Below, one piece after another: positions 1 through 8,515 of a stretch of DNA of 64,000 nucleotides. A program made the position numbers and the translations under genes. The stretch spans positions 218,594-282,593 of the forward strand of contig DASTHI010000026.1 of NCBI GenBank assembly GCA_035718275.1. Direction: 5' to 3'. Within the stretch, counting starts at the first letter, position 1. The number at the start of each line of letters is the position of its first letter. The notes under the pieces are model-generated. The model made no database searches. It was not told where the DNA came from and saw nothing but the letters and a program-made list of their open reading frames with translations. Source of the DNA: Pseudolabrys sp035718275. Its GTDB lineage: Bacteria; Pseudomonadota; Alphaproteobacteria; Rhizobiales; Xanthobacteraceae.

Positions 1-315
1 GGCCGGATCGCTCTCATCGGTACCGTCGCTGAGCTGGGACGCAAGGTGCTGGGCGGCGGTTACGCCGTCGAGGTTGAGACAAGCGGAGGCGGCGGCATTG
101 GTCTCGAGAGTCGATTTTCTGCCCTGCCCGGGGTCCGAACTGTGGAGCAGCCTGAGCCGGGGCGATGGCGTTTGGGTTGCGACCGCGATCTGCGCGCGGA
201 GGCTGCGGCCGAGGTGATCGCCGCCGGGGCGCGTCTGAGCAGGCTTTCGCTCGATGAACCCAGCTTGGAAACGATCTATACCCGCTATTTCCAGGAGGTG
301 GCCAATGCGGCGTGA
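1..315 (+). CDS. ABC transporter ATP-binding protein, C-terminal part (5' truncated by window)
   Basis: The frame is open from base 1 and ends in TGA at 313-315, so only the last 104 residues are present. The nucleotide-binding motifs lie outside the window. The visible part has the alpha/beta tail usual for ATPases of ABC-2 exporters, with a domain ending in the pattern SLEEPSLETIYTRYF-like (here SLDEPSLETIYTRYF), which in this family follows the second regulatory beta-alpha-beta unit. It overlaps the following permease start by 11 bases, so the two are translationally coupled. The assignment rests on this tail plus the permease neighbour; the substrate is unknown. Confidence 0.75.
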   Translation, partial: GRIALIGTVAELGRKVLGGGYAVEVETSGGGGIGLESRFSALPGVRTVEQPEPGRWRLGCDRDLRAEAAAEVIAAGARLSRLSLDEPSLETIYTRYFQEVANAA

Positions 316-1243
316 GGGTTCGGCCTTTCACGGCCTTGGCACCGTCATTCTCAAGGAATTGTCGGATCACTTCGCGAGCGCGCGCATGCGCGTTCTGGAA
401 TGGCTGGTTGTCTTGACTGCGCTCGCAGCCGTGTACGGCGCCATCCAGCAAGTTCGCGACGTGACGGCGGAAGATCCGTTTCTTTTTCTTCGCCTGTTTA
501 CGACGGCAAGGGAGCCGCTTCCATCGTTCGTATCGTTTCTCAGCTTTCTCGTGCCGTTGATGGCAATTGGACTGGGCTTTGATTCCGTCAATGGTGAGCA
601 CAGCCGACGTACGCTATCGCGCATTCTTTCCCAACCGATTTATCGCGACGCCCTCTTATTTGGGAAATTTCTTGCCGGGCTGGCGACGCTTTCGGTCAGT
701 CTCATCGCGCTTTGGCTTTTGGTCATTGGCTTGGGATTGATCATGCTTGGCGTGCCTCCCGGTGGAGAAGAGATGGTGCGCGCACTGATCTTCCTTTTTG
801 TCACGATCGCTTATGCGGGCGTGTGGTTGGCTCTTGCGATGCTGTTCTCGGTGATCTTCCGCTCCGCCGCGACCGCCGCTTTGGTCACGCTTGGAATCTG
901 GCTTTTCGTGAGCGTCATATGGCCGGCTTTGTCATCTGCAATCGCCGAGGCCTTGTTCTCGAATGCGGACCAGGCGACGCTAGTCATCGCTGGCCAAATG
1001 CTGGCGCGATTGTCACCCGCGACCTTATTCGGCGAATCTGTGTTGGCGTTGCTTCATCCGACAACACGCACACTCGGGCCTGTCTATCTCAGCCAACTCC
1101 AAGGAGCAGTGATGGGAGCGCCGTTGCCGATCTGGGACAGCATCATGGTCGCATGGCCGCAAATTGTCGGTCTCATCGCGGCCACGATCCTCCTGTTCGC
1201 GGGCGGTTATGTCGCATTTCAGAGGCAGGAAGTCCGGGCTTGA
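305..1243 (+). CDS. ABC-2 type transporter permease
   Basis: Encodes 312 residues. ATG at 305 is chosen because AGGAGGT lies at 293-299 and the start overlaps the ATPase stop. An N-terminal amphipathic stretch precedes one membrane segment (around residues 25-45), an external loop, then five further hydrophobic segments ending near the C-terminus, the usual six-segment ABC-2 layout. The loop between segments 1 and 2 and the conserved GFDSVNGEHSRRTLSRIL stretch (about residues 98-115) are typical of permeases in the NatB/NosY-like branch. It probably forms the membrane half of an exporter with the upstream ATPase; the substrate cannot be read from the sequence. Confidence 0.85.
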   Translation: MRREGSAFHGLGTVILKELSDHFASARMRVLEWLVVLTALAAVYGAIQQVRDVTAEDPFLFLRLFTTAREPLPSFVSFLSFLVPLMAIGLGFDSVNGEHSRRTLSRILSQPIYRDALLFGKFLAGLATLSVSLIALWLLVIGLGLIMLGVPPGGEEMVRALIFLFVTIAYAGVWLALAMLFSVIFRSAATAALVTLGIWLFVSVIWPALSSAIAEALFSNADQATLVIAGQMLARLSPATLFGESVLALLHPTTRTLGPVYLSQLQGAVMGAPLPIWDSIMVAWPQIVGLIAATILLFAGGYVAFQRQEVRA

Positions 1244-1273
1244 CGTTGCACGAGCGAGACCCGGAATGCGGCC

Positions 1274-1750
1274 TCACGATTGCGTAGATTCATTCAGCCG
1301 TCGAACGAGTTCGTCAATGAAAGGACGTTGTCCGGGCAGGATCTTGCGCCTTGCGACTGGCACGCTGAAGTACGCGATGCGATCGATCTCCGGAAAGCTC
1401 TGTATCTTGCCGGATCGCGGCGGCCATTCCATTTCGAACTTGTTGCTAACAAAGCCGGTGAGATCATAGTCGCTCTCCACCGCAAACGCGTGGACTGTCT
1501 TCCCGCTTTTCTGGCGCAAGGGCGTCAAAGGCAGGAATTTCCCGTCGGGCACGAGCCCGGTCTCTTCGTTAAATTCGCGTTTCGCGCAGGCGAGCAGATC
1601 GCCGCTCTCGACATTGCCTTTTGGAATTGACCATGCGCCGTCATCCTTGTTGTGCCAATAAGGTCCACCCGGGTGAGCGAGCAACAGCTCAAGGTCCGGC
1701 TTGCGGCGAAATGCGAGGATCCCCGCGCTGATCTGAGGCTTGCTGGGCAC
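1274..1750 (-). CDS. Nudix hydrolase of the DR0004-like group, with an aberrant Nudix box
   Basis: About 158 residues from a GTG at 1750 that puts the start just before the family's conserved SAGILAFRR strand; in-frame ATGs at 1792 and 1834 would add a poorly conserved head and none has a clear ribosome site. The body matches small Nudix proteins with HPGGPYWHNKDDGAWSIPKG and a C-terminal FEMEWPPRSGK element. The Nudix box reads GNVESGDLLACAKREFNEET: the catalytic REFNEE helix is intact, but one residue is missing and the upstream Glu is Asp, so the canonical GX5EX7REUXEEXGU spacing is broken. The substrate is unknown. The gene is convergent with the ABC permease. Confidence 0.8.
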   Translation of the reverse strand: MPSKPQISAGILAFRRKPDLELLLAHPGGPYWHNKDDGAWSIPKGNVESGDLLACAKREFNEETGLVPDGKFLPLTPLRQKSGKTVHAFAVESDYDLTGFVSNKFEMEWPPRSGKIQSFPEIDRIAYFSVPVARRKILPGQRPFIDELVRRLNESTQS

Positions 1751-1978
1751 GGCGATATTCTTACCGCTGTTGCAGCTCGGAATGAGAGTCATTTTTGCCG
1801 ATGAACAAGGCGCGCCGACGCAGGCAATTTTCATTAGGGAACTTGCGGCCTTTCCCAGGAATTTATGTTGTTCGGATAAATCACATCGGTGACTGAGTTC
1901 ATGGTTTGTCGTGCCGAGCGTGAGCTAGGCGGCGGAAATGAACTGGAGCATCGAGGAAAGTCGGAATGGTCGCCGTCA

Positions 1979-4078
1979 ATGATTTTGGTTCCGGGACGAA
2001 ACGTCTGGCGCGTGGCAAAAGCCCGCCGGGCCGCCGTGCTCCTCGACGGCGCGGAATATTTTGCGGCACTCCGCAGCGCCATGATCAAGGCTAGGCACTC
2101 GATCGTCATCGCAGGTTGGGACATTCACAGCCAGATGCAGTTGAGAGGAGGCGAGGAGCCCAAGGACAAATATCCACTGTTCTTCGCGGAATTTCTGGCA
2201 GCCTTGGTCAAAGATTGGCCAAGCTTGGATATATGCCTTCTCCTCTGGGATTACTCGATGCTGTATGCGGCGGAGCGCGACCCGTTTCCGACGCTGACGC
2301 TGCGATGGAGCACACCGAGCCAAATCCGCTTCTGCCTGGACGACTGTGTTCCGATCGGGTCATCCCAGCATCAGAAGCTCGTCGTCATCGACGATGCGCT
2401 CGCCTTCAGTGGTGGGCTCGACCTTACCATCCGTCGCTGGGACACTAGTCAGCATCGGTTTGACGAACCGGGCCGCGTGGATCCGAGCGGCAATTCTTAC
2501 CCGCCTTTCCATGACGTCCAGATGGTGGTGGATGGTGACGCCGCGCGTTGTCTGGGCGATCTCGTGTCGCAACGATGGTCCTGCGCGGCCTACGAAGAAC
2601 TGCCGAGGCGCAGAATTTCGCATGACCCCTGGCCCGATGACGTCAATCCCGATTTTGTCGACGTCGATATCGGAATTGCGCGCACGGAACCGAAATACCA
2701 GGACCGGGCTGAGGCCCGGGAGGTCGAGCAGCTTTTTTTAGATTCTATTGATGCCGCTGAGAGGTCAATCTACATCGAAAACCAGTTCTTGACTGCACCG
2801 GTCATTGCTCAGCGGCTGGCCAAGAGGCTTCAGGAACGCCCGAATCTGGAGGTACTGATCGTGTCTCCAGAAAATCACAAGTCCTGGCTCGAGGCGCAGG
2901 TGATGCGCTCGGGGCGGCGGGTATTCGCTGAAATGATCAAGAGGCCGGGAGGTGAACGTGTGCTCCTGGTCCACCCGCAAGTTGCCAATCAGGCTGCTAC
3001 AGTATCCACCATGGTTCATTCAAAAGTAATGATCGTCGATGATCGGATTTTGCGGGTGGGGTCGGCCAATCTGAACAATCGTTCCATGGGGACGGACACG
3101 GAATGCGATCTAGTCATTGTCGGCCACACAAGAGAGCAGCGCGCGATTATTGAGGCGCAGCGCAACAGGCTTCTCGGGCATCATTGCGGAGCTTTGCCGC
3201 AGGCCGTTGCTGATCAACTGCCGAAATGCAAAGGCTCCATCGTGCGGGTCGCGACCAGCCTGGCAGAAGGCGGGCACAGCTTGGTTCCCATCGAGGAAAC
3301 GGTCACGCCCAGCGAGGTGCTGTCCATCGTTCAGGGCGTCGCCGATCCAGAAAAACCCATTGGTGCGGAGGAATTCGTCAGCAATCTGTTAGGCGGCTAC
3401 TTGCCGACCCGAAATATGTCCACCGTGCTGAAGGTGGCCGGGGCAGGTCTGCTGTTCGTTGCGCTTGCCATTTTGTGGGAGTTCGTTCCACTCGCTGACC
3501 CTAAGCAGGTGCGGATTGTGCTTGCCTCGATAGCAAGGGATGCAACGGCGCCGTTCATTGTGGTGGCCATATTCGTGATTGCGGGCTCTGTTTTCTTTCC
3601 GTTGACTGTACTGATTGCGGCGACAGCCGCCACGTTCGGGCCATGGCTTGGGTTTCTATACGCCGGGGCAGGCGCGCTCGCCAGCGCGCTCGTGACCTTC
3701 GCGTTAGGTGCGTTGATCGGAAAAAAAACGCTGCATGATGTGCTGGGGCCACGGCTGAATCGCGTGCGTCAATACGTGGTCAAGCGGGGAGTGCTTGCAA
3801 TTGCTGGCATTCGCCTGGTTCCGATCGCGCCATTTACCCTGGTGAATCTCGTCGCGGGTGCGAGCGGCATACCAGTTCTCGACTACATGCTCGGTACGCT
3901 GGTCGGCATTCTGCCGGGGCTGATCGTGATATCGGCCGTAGGACATCAGTTTGCGCGCATACTGACGGCGCCAACTGCGAACGACCTGCTTCTGCTTGGA
4001 GGTGCCGTGGCCGCCTGGATCGCAATATCAGTCGGAGCACAGGTGGCGGTCTCTCGTTTTTGGAGACCTAGCCGGTGA
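1979..4078 (+). CDS. Phospholipase D-like protein fused to a VTT (DedA/SNARE-associated) membrane domain
   Basis: About 699 residues from ATG 1979, chosen because the family begins near ILVPGRNVWRV; GTG 1889 and ATG 1901 are in frame upstream. Residues 1-470 hold two HKD motifs, HQKLVVIDD (H131, K133, D138) and HSKVMIVDD (H347, K349, D354) followed by GSANLNNRS, as in cardiolipin synthase-type transphosphatidylases. From about residue 480 to the end there are five or six hydrophobic segments of the VTT/DedA fold. This architecture fits phospholipid head-group chemistry at the inner membrane, with the VTT part possibly moving lipid; the actual reaction is inferred. The stop overlaps the next gene's GTG by four bases. 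Confidence 0.88.
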   Translation: MILVPGRNVWRVAKARRAAVLLDGAEYFAALRSAMIKARHSIVIAGWDIHSQMQLRGGEEPKDKYPLFFAEFLAALVKDWPSLDICLLLWDYSMLYAAERDPFPTLTLRWSTPSQIRFCLDDCVPIGSSQHQKLVVIDDALAFSGGLDLTIRRWDTSQHRFDEPGRVDPSGNSYPPFHDVQMVVDGDAARCLGDLVSQRWSCAAYEELPRRRISHDPWPDDVNPDFVDVDIGIARTEPKYQDRAEAREVEQLFLDSIDAAERSIYIENQFLTAPVIAQRLAKRLQERPNLEVLIVSPENHKSWLEAQVMRSGRRVFAEMIKRPGGERVLLVHPQVANQAATVSTMVHSKVMIVDDRILRVGSANLNNRSMGTDTECDLVIVGHTREQRAIIEAQRNRLLGHHCGALPQAVADQLPKCKGSIVRVATSLAEGGHSLVPIEETVTPSEVLSIVQGVADPEKPIGAEEFVSNLLGGYLPTRNMSTVLKVAGAGLLFVALAILWEFVPLADPKQVRIVLASIARDATAPFIVVAIFVIAGSVFFPLTVLIAATAATFGPWLGFLYAGAGALASALVTFALGALIGKKTLHDVLGPRLNRVRQYVVKRGVLAIAGIRLVPIAPFTLVNLVAGASGIPVLDYMLGTLVGILPGLIVISAVGHQFARILTAPTANDLLLLGGAVAAWIAISVGAQVAVSRFWRPSR

Positions 4079-4818
4079 AGAAAGGCGAGGGCGTAACTCG
4101 GGTGATGACGTGGAACATCCATGGAATTGGGCGGAATCCGCGGTTTGACCTCACACGGGTAGTCGATCTGATTCGAATTTGGGATCCGGACGTCGTGGCT
4201 CTGCAGGAGGTCGACTCGCGCCGCACGCTCGCCGATGCTGTGAATCCCTTCGAGTTCCTGCCGACAGCTATCGGCATCTATGGCATCGGCGCCAAGACAA
4301 TCATCAGCAAGGATGGCGAGTACGGGCAGATGCTAATTAGCCGGTTTCCGATCACGGCCCATCAGGTCCACGATATCTCATTCCGTGAACGTGAGCCGCG
4401 GCGCGCCATTCGAGCGGATATCCGGACTCCAACGGGACCACTTACGGTGATAGCCACGCATCTCGGACTGAGTTTTCGCGAGCGACGTGATCAGGCTCGC
4501 GCACTCGCGCAGTTGGCACTGGGCGAGGCTACGACGGTCGTTATGGGAGACTTCAACGATTGGATCTGGCCGGGGACAGTACGTGCATCGTTATCGCAAG
4601 TGCTCGGTGCCTACACGCGATCCTACACATTTCCCTCCCGCTTTCCGTTGTTCAGCCTCGATCGTATTTATTGCCGTCCACGGCACATGCTGCTGCGAAG
4701 TTATATCGATACCAAGGCCAGGACTCTTTCTGATCACCTTCCGGTCATTTCTGACCTTCGAATGAGTGGTTGCAAAACAAAGGGAAGCCCAGCGCAATGC
4801 TCCGCTTCCTCTTTGTAG
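4075..4818 (+). CDS. Endonuclease/exonuclease/phosphatase (EEP) family protein
   Basis: Encodes 247 residues from GTG 4075 inside the GTGA overlap with the phospholipase stop, so translation is probably coupled. All EEP landmarks are present: TWNIHG (N14), LQEVD (E45), the internal THLGL, GDFNDW and the C-terminal SDHLPV. These residues coordinate Mg2+ and cleave phosphodiesters in enzymes from exonuclease III to sphingomyelinases. No signal peptide is seen. The tight pairing with a phospholipase D-VTT protein suggests a lipid or lipid-headgroup phosphodiester as substrate rather than DNA, but that is inference. Confidence 0.85.
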   Translation: MKKGEGVTRVMTWNIHGIGRNPRFDLTRVVDLIRIWDPDVVALQEVDSRRTLADAVNPFEFLPTAIGIYGIGAKTIISKDGEYGQMLISRFPITAHQVHDISFREREPRRAIRADIRTPTGPLTVIATHLGLSFRERRDQARALAQLALGEATTVVMGDFNDWIWPGTVRASLSQVLGAYTRSYTFPSRFPLFSLDRIYCRPRHMLLRSYIDTKARTLSDHLPVISDLRMSGCKTKGSPAQCSASSL

Positions 4819-4831
4819 GAATGTGCAACTG

Positions 4832-5014
4832 TCAGTCCTCTCCAGACTCCTTCATCTTGTCCTTCATTCCACCGATCGTATTCTGCACTTTTCCACCAAC
4901 CTTCTGGACTTTGCCCTCGGCCTCTAGTTTCGTGTCACTGGATGCTTTGCCGGCAAGTTCCTTGACTTTTCCTTTGGCCTGATCGGCGGCGCCTTGAACT
5001 CGTTCTTTGTTCAT
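4832..5014 (-). CDS. CsbD family small stress protein
   Basis: Encodes 60 residues starting MNKERVQGAADQ, with GAGGGA seven bases ahead of ATG 5014. The GxADQxKGxVKE and GKxQxxxGK patterns are diagnostic for CsbD, a hydrophilic helical protein induced by general stress in many bacteria; its molecular role is not established. A perfect EcfG-type promoter lies 38 bases upstream of the start (5052-5077), so it is very probably a member of the general stress regulon. It converges on the EEP gene, with only 13 bases between the stops. Confidence 0.92.
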   Translation of the reverse strand: MNKERVQGAADQAKGKVKELAGKASSDTKLEAEGKVQKVGGKVQNTIGGMKDKMKESGED

Positions 5015-5051
5015 CGTGTCCCTCGTTGATTCCATCTATCGTCAGAACTTA

Positions 5052-5077
5052 AACGTTTCAGAGCGCGCGGACGTTCC
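5052..5077 (-). promoter_or_regulatory. EcfG-type (general stress sigma factor) promoter of the CsbD gene
   Basis: On the minus strand GGAAC (5077-5073) is followed by exactly 17 bases and CGTT (5055-5052). This equals the published alphaproteobacterial EcfG consensus GGAAC-N16/17-CGTT. A second GGAAC lies at 5086-5082 but has no CGTT at the right distance. Confidence 0.8.
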
Positions 5078-5119
5078 ACTTGTTCCACTCGAATGCAACG
5101 TACGACTTTTCACGAATCG

Positions 5120-5650
5120 TCAGAGAATGGTGACGACCTCGCGCGAACGCGGATTGAGGATGACGATTCTGTTATTTGCGATGATGTATTCGTAGCCTCG
5201 CCATGCTGGATAAATCGCGACGACCTGCGGCGGTAGCGGATAGCTCTGCACTTTCCCGGGGATACGCTCGCCGACTCGGGCAGATTCGTGCAGTTGCGTT
5301 GGCTCGACCTTTTGCTTTGTGAGAATTGACATGATTGTTGTGCGCTGCTCATTGCTTAGCCCTGACCCTGCTTCGCCCGATTGCGGGGCGCCGCCTTTGC
5401 CATTCATCTCGCCAGCGGATGGGGAGTGGGTTTCGGCATTGCCGCTCGTGCTGCGTGCGCCTGGTTGTTCACCGGTGACAGGTGCTGAGCGTTCGTCCTT
5501 GTTCAGCGGCGGACCAATTTTTTCAGCAGGAGCATTCTGCTGAGCCGGTGGCGCCGGTTCGGGCGGCTCACTGCTCACCTGAGAGAACGCAGAACTACAG
5601 CCCAGCAGCAGGGCTGCCGATATGATCGACAAGAGCTTTATTTTGTCCAC
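5120..5650 (-). CDS. DUF1236 family exported protein
   Basis: Encodes 176 residues from GTG 5650, selected because AAGGAGG sits seven bases upstream. The N-terminus is a signal sequence (hydrophobic residues 6-17) ending LLLGC, so C18 may be a lipobox cysteine; cleavage near AFSQ is the alternative. Residues 25-85 are a low-complexity Pro/Glu/Ala/Gly linker. The C-terminal 75 residues carry the DUF1236 pattern: Pro-rich segment, Y-x-Y-I-I-A-N-N, then IVILNPRSREVV. Function is unknown. DUF1236 proteins are abundant in Bradyrhizobium envelopes. A perfect EcfG promoter precedes the gene, tying it to general stress. Confidence 0.85.
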   Translation of the reverse strand: MDKIKLLSIISAALLLGCSSAFSQVSSEPPEPAPPAQQNAPAEKIGPPLNKDERSAPVTGEQPGARSTSGNAETHSPSAGEMNGKGGAPQSGEAGSGLSNEQRTTIMSILTKQKVEPTQLHESARVGERIPGKVQSYPLPPQVVAIYPAWRGYEYIIANNRIVILNPRSREVVTIL

Positions 5651-5679
5651 AATTGCCTCCTTCTGGACGATGCACACCA

Positions 5680-5705
5680 AACGTTTTGTGAAATGCGCGG
5701 GTTCC
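5680..5705 (-). promoter_or_regulatory. EcfG-type promoter of the DUF1236 gene
   Basis: Minus-strand GGAAC (5705-5701), 17 bases, CGTT (5683-5680). This is a perfect match to the EcfG consensus and ends 29 bases upstream of the GTG start, leaving room for the strong AAGGAGG ribosome site. Confidence 0.8.
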
Positions 5706-5787
5706 GACCTGCGAAAGCCGGTGGCGCAATGGCATAGCGTTGCCTACTGTTGCGCGTTGGGTTGATCGGGGGTGAGGGGAGGAATTG

Positions 5788-7395
5788 GTGGCAATTCTGT
5801 CGTCATCTGTCGACAGGCATTCTTCCGAGTTTCAGATGAATGCCCAGCGTATGAAGGCACTTGTAGCCGAACTCAAATGCCAGCGAGAAAAAGCTGCCCT
5901 GGGCGGGTCGGCTCGCTCGCGGGAGCGTCACGTTGCGCGTGGAAAGCTGCTGCCTCGCGATCGCGTGATGAACCTCATCGACGCGGGATCGCCATTCCTG
6001 GAATTATCGCCGCTTGCCGCGAACGGAATGTATGAGGACGCCGTGTATGGAGCCGGCCTGATAACCGGCATCGGCCGAATCGAAGGCCGAGAATGCGTCA
6101 TCGTTTGTAACGATTCAACCATCAAGGGCGGCACTTATTTTCCGATGACCGTGAAGAAACATCTGCGCGCTCAAGAGATCGCGCAGGAGAACCGGTTGCC
6201 GTGCGTCTATCTTGTCGACAGCGGCGGCGCCAATTTGCCCCATCAGACGGAAGTTTTCCCTGACCGCGAGCATTTCGGCCGCATATTTTACAATCAGGCG
6301 ATCTTGTCATCCTTGGGAATTCCGCAGATTGCTGTTGTGATGGGTTCTTGCACGGCGGGTGGCGCTTATGTGCCGGCCATGTCCGATGAAACGATCATTG
6401 TCCGCAATCAGGGTACGATTTTTTTGGGAGGACCGCCGCTCGTCAAGGCCGCAACCGGTGAGATCGTTAGTGCCGAAGAGTTGGGAGGTGCCGACGTCCA
6501 TGCGCGCAAATCGGGAGTTGCTGATCACTACGCGCAGGACGACCACGACGCATTAAGTTTGGCGCGCCGTATTGTGAGCAATCTGAACACGAAAAAGCAG
6601 CACGATATTGTATTGACCAAGCCGCGCGAGCCGGCCCTTGATGCTGACGAACTGGAGGGGATCGTTCCGGTCGATCTCAAGAGGCAATATGATGTTCGCG
6701 AAGTAATCGCGAGGATCGTGGATGCGTCCGAGTTCGACGAATTCAAAGCGCTTTACGGTACGACGCTCGTTGCGGGCTTTGCACATATAGCCGGCATTCC
6801 CGTCGGCATCATCGGCAACAATGGAATCCTGTTTTCTGAAAGCGCTTTGAAAGCAGCGCATTTCATAGAACTCTGCTGCCAACGCCGTATTCCGTTGCTG
6901 TTCCTGCAGAATATTGTCGGCTTCATGGTCGGACGAGAATACGAAACGGCAGGTATCGCGAAGGATGGCGCTAAAATGGTGACCGCGGTCGCCTGTGCAA
7001 AGGTGCCAAAAATCACTGTGATTATCGGCGGCTCCTATGGTGCCGGAAATTACGGGATGTGCGGGCGCGCCTATGGGCCACGTTTCCTGTTTACATGGCC
7101 AAACGCGCGCATATCCGTTATGGGCGGCGAGCAGGCGGCAAGCGTCCTTGCGACAGTCAGGCGGGACAATATCGAGGCGGATGGGGGAACGTGGTCCGAG
7201 AGCGATGAGGAAGAGTTTAAAAAACCCTATCGCGAGCAGTTTGAGCGCGAAGGCAATCCATATTTTGCCACCGCACGGCTATGGGATGATGGCATCCTCG
7301 CGCCTGCGGAAACCCGGCGCGTGCTTGCGCTGGCATTTTCGGCAACGTTGAACGCGCCAGTGCAGGATACGAAATTCGGCGTCTTCAGGATGTAA
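5788..7395 (+). CDS. mccB: Methylcrotonyl-CoA carboxylase (acyl-CoA carboxylase) beta subunit
   Basis: Encodes 535 residues from GTG 5788, with GAGGGGAGG just upstream; TTG 5785 is the alternative. It is a two-domain carboxyltransferase of the size and order usual for MccB: the N-terminal crotonase-like half holds GGTYFPMTVKKHLRAQ and MGSCTAGGAYVPAMSDE, and the C-terminal half holds GNNGILFSESALKAAHFIE and GGSYGAGNYGMCGRAYGP. It transfers carboxylate from biotin to an acyl-CoA, most likely 3-methylcrotonyl-CoA in leucine degradation. The biotin-bearing partner lies 7 kb downstream on the same strand (14473-16434). No HMG-CoA lyase or isovaleryl-CoA dehydrogenase is nearby, so substrate assignment rests on sequence type alone. 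Confidence 0.87.
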   Translation: MAILSSSVDRHSSEFQMNAQRMKALVAELKCQREKAALGGSARSRERHVARGKLLPRDRVMNLIDAGSPFLELSPLAANGMYEDAVYGAGLITGIGRIEGRECVIVCNDSTIKGGTYFPMTVKKHLRAQEIAQENRLPCVYLVDSGGANLPHQTEVFPDREHFGRIFYNQAILSSLGIPQIAVVMGSCTAGGAYVPAMSDETIIVRNQGTIFLGGPPLVKAATGEIVSAEELGGADVHARKSGVADHYAQDDHDALSLARRIVSNLNTKKQHDIVLTKPREPALDADELEGIVPVDLKRQYDVREVIARIVDASEFDEFKALYGTTLVAGFAHIAGIPVGIIGNNGILFSESALKAAHFIELCCQRRIPLLFLQNIVGFMVGREYETAGIAKDGAKMVTAVACAKVPKITVIIGGSYGAGNYGMCGRAYGPRFLFTWPNARISVMGGEQAASVLATVRRDNIEADGGTWSESDEEEFKKPYREQFEREGNPYFATARLWDDGILAPAETRRVLALAFSATLNAPVQDTKFGVFRM

Positions 7396-7399
7396 TCCG

Positions 7400-8515
7400 T
7401 CAGGACACAATTCTGTGGAATTCGCGGAAGCTTCGCCATGACGCGATCGCAAATCCGGCTGCTGTAGCCGCCCATACGGCTAATGCGATCCAGACCATTG
7501 CAAGCGAAATGGACCGCAGTGGCGGAAAATCGGTCGCAAGCGACAAGCGCAGGCTCGCGAGAGCATACATTCCAAGCGGAAACACGAGACTCCAGAGCAT
7601 CGGCGAGTAGGTGATGGGAATGCGGCATATGCCATGTTTCCAGATGCCGAACAGCAGCAGCAAGGGAATCCACCACGTGGCCCATGCCCACATGATGAGC
7701 GTCACCCCGTCGATGAACGGCCGCATCGAGCGAAGAAAGGGAAGAGTGCCATCGGTCAGGATCAGTGCCGAGCCGGCGTTCGTGCTGATGGCGGCGGCGC
7801 CCATCACGACCCACAAAAGCGGCGTGATGTCATCAGGTTCGAATTCGAAAAAGAAGATACGGTAGGCGAAGAGCGTCACGAAAATCCCGTATAAGACAAG
7901 TCCGATCCCCCACAGCATGTGAATCAGCACGAAGATTGCGGTTCCAAACTGCCCAAGCGGCGGCGCAACGATCGTTCCCAGAATCACCAGCGACTCAGTG
8001 CCGACAATCGCGATGAGCCAGCCGCCGTGCACGACATTGACGCCGTGCGCAGTATTGAGAAAAGTGAGCACGCCGAAACTCAGGTAGATGAGGAAAAACC
8101 AAGTCGTGAGCGCCGCTACCCACATCGCGAATGATAGGGTGGTAAAGCCGCGCAAATGAATGCCGACTCCGAACACGTCGGTTGCTGCCACGATCGTGAA
8201 GAATGAGAAGACCAGTCGGGGATTGAGAAGATCGGACCAAAGGGCTCGTGGAAAACTGATCGCCCGAATAAGCGTTGCCACAACCAGACACGGGTAGGCG
8301 ATGCCGTTAAAGATAAACAGAGCATCCGAAACAATCCGCTGATTTTCGAAGAAAAACGCGTTGGAGATAATTCCAGTGGCCATCACCAGAGCGAAAGATC
8401 CGGGGTAGAGGACCGAGATTTGCCTTATGAGCCAGGATGACGGAGCGTCCTCCTGGGCGAGGATAGTCGGCGTGTTTCCCGAGGAGGGATTGTATTTGTC
8501 CATTCCGACCATCAT
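7400..8515 (-). CDS. TDT family transporter (TehA/SLAC1-like anion or C4-dicarboxylate channel)
   Basis: Encodes 371 residues with about ten hydrophobic segments from residue 35 onward. The opening PGSFALVMATGIIS is typical of the tellurite-resistance/dicarboxylate transporter family (malate transporter Mae1, TehA, SLAC1). An N-terminal 30-residue cytosolic tail precedes segment 1. The start could be ATG 8515 or 8503 (MDKYN), the latter with GGTCGGA just ahead. Substrate is not deducible; family members pass malate, sulfite, nitrate or chloride. It converges on mccB with four bases between the stops. Confidence 0.85.
   Translation of the reverse strand: MMVGMDKYNPSSGNTPTILAQEDAPSSWLIRQISVLYPGSFALVMATGIISNAFFFENQRIVSDALFIFNGIAYPCLVVATLIRAISFPRALWSDLLNPRLVFSFFTIVAATDVFGVGIHLRGFTTLSFAMWVAALTTWFFLIYLSFGVLTFLNTAHGVNVVHGGWLIAIVGTESLVILGTIVAPPLGQFGTAIFVLIHMLWGIGLVLYGIFVTLFAYRIFFFEFEPDDITPLLWVVMGAAAISTNAGSALILTDGTLPFLRSMRPFIDGVTLIMWAWATWWIPLLLLFGIWKHGICRIPITYSPMLWSLVFPLGMYALASLRLSLATDFPPLRSISLAMVWIALAVWAATAAGFAIASWRSFREFHRIVS

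Noticed and set aside
1838..1863. GGAAC before the phospholipase D gene as an EcfG -35 box
   Set aside because: No CGTT at 16 or 17 bases spacing.
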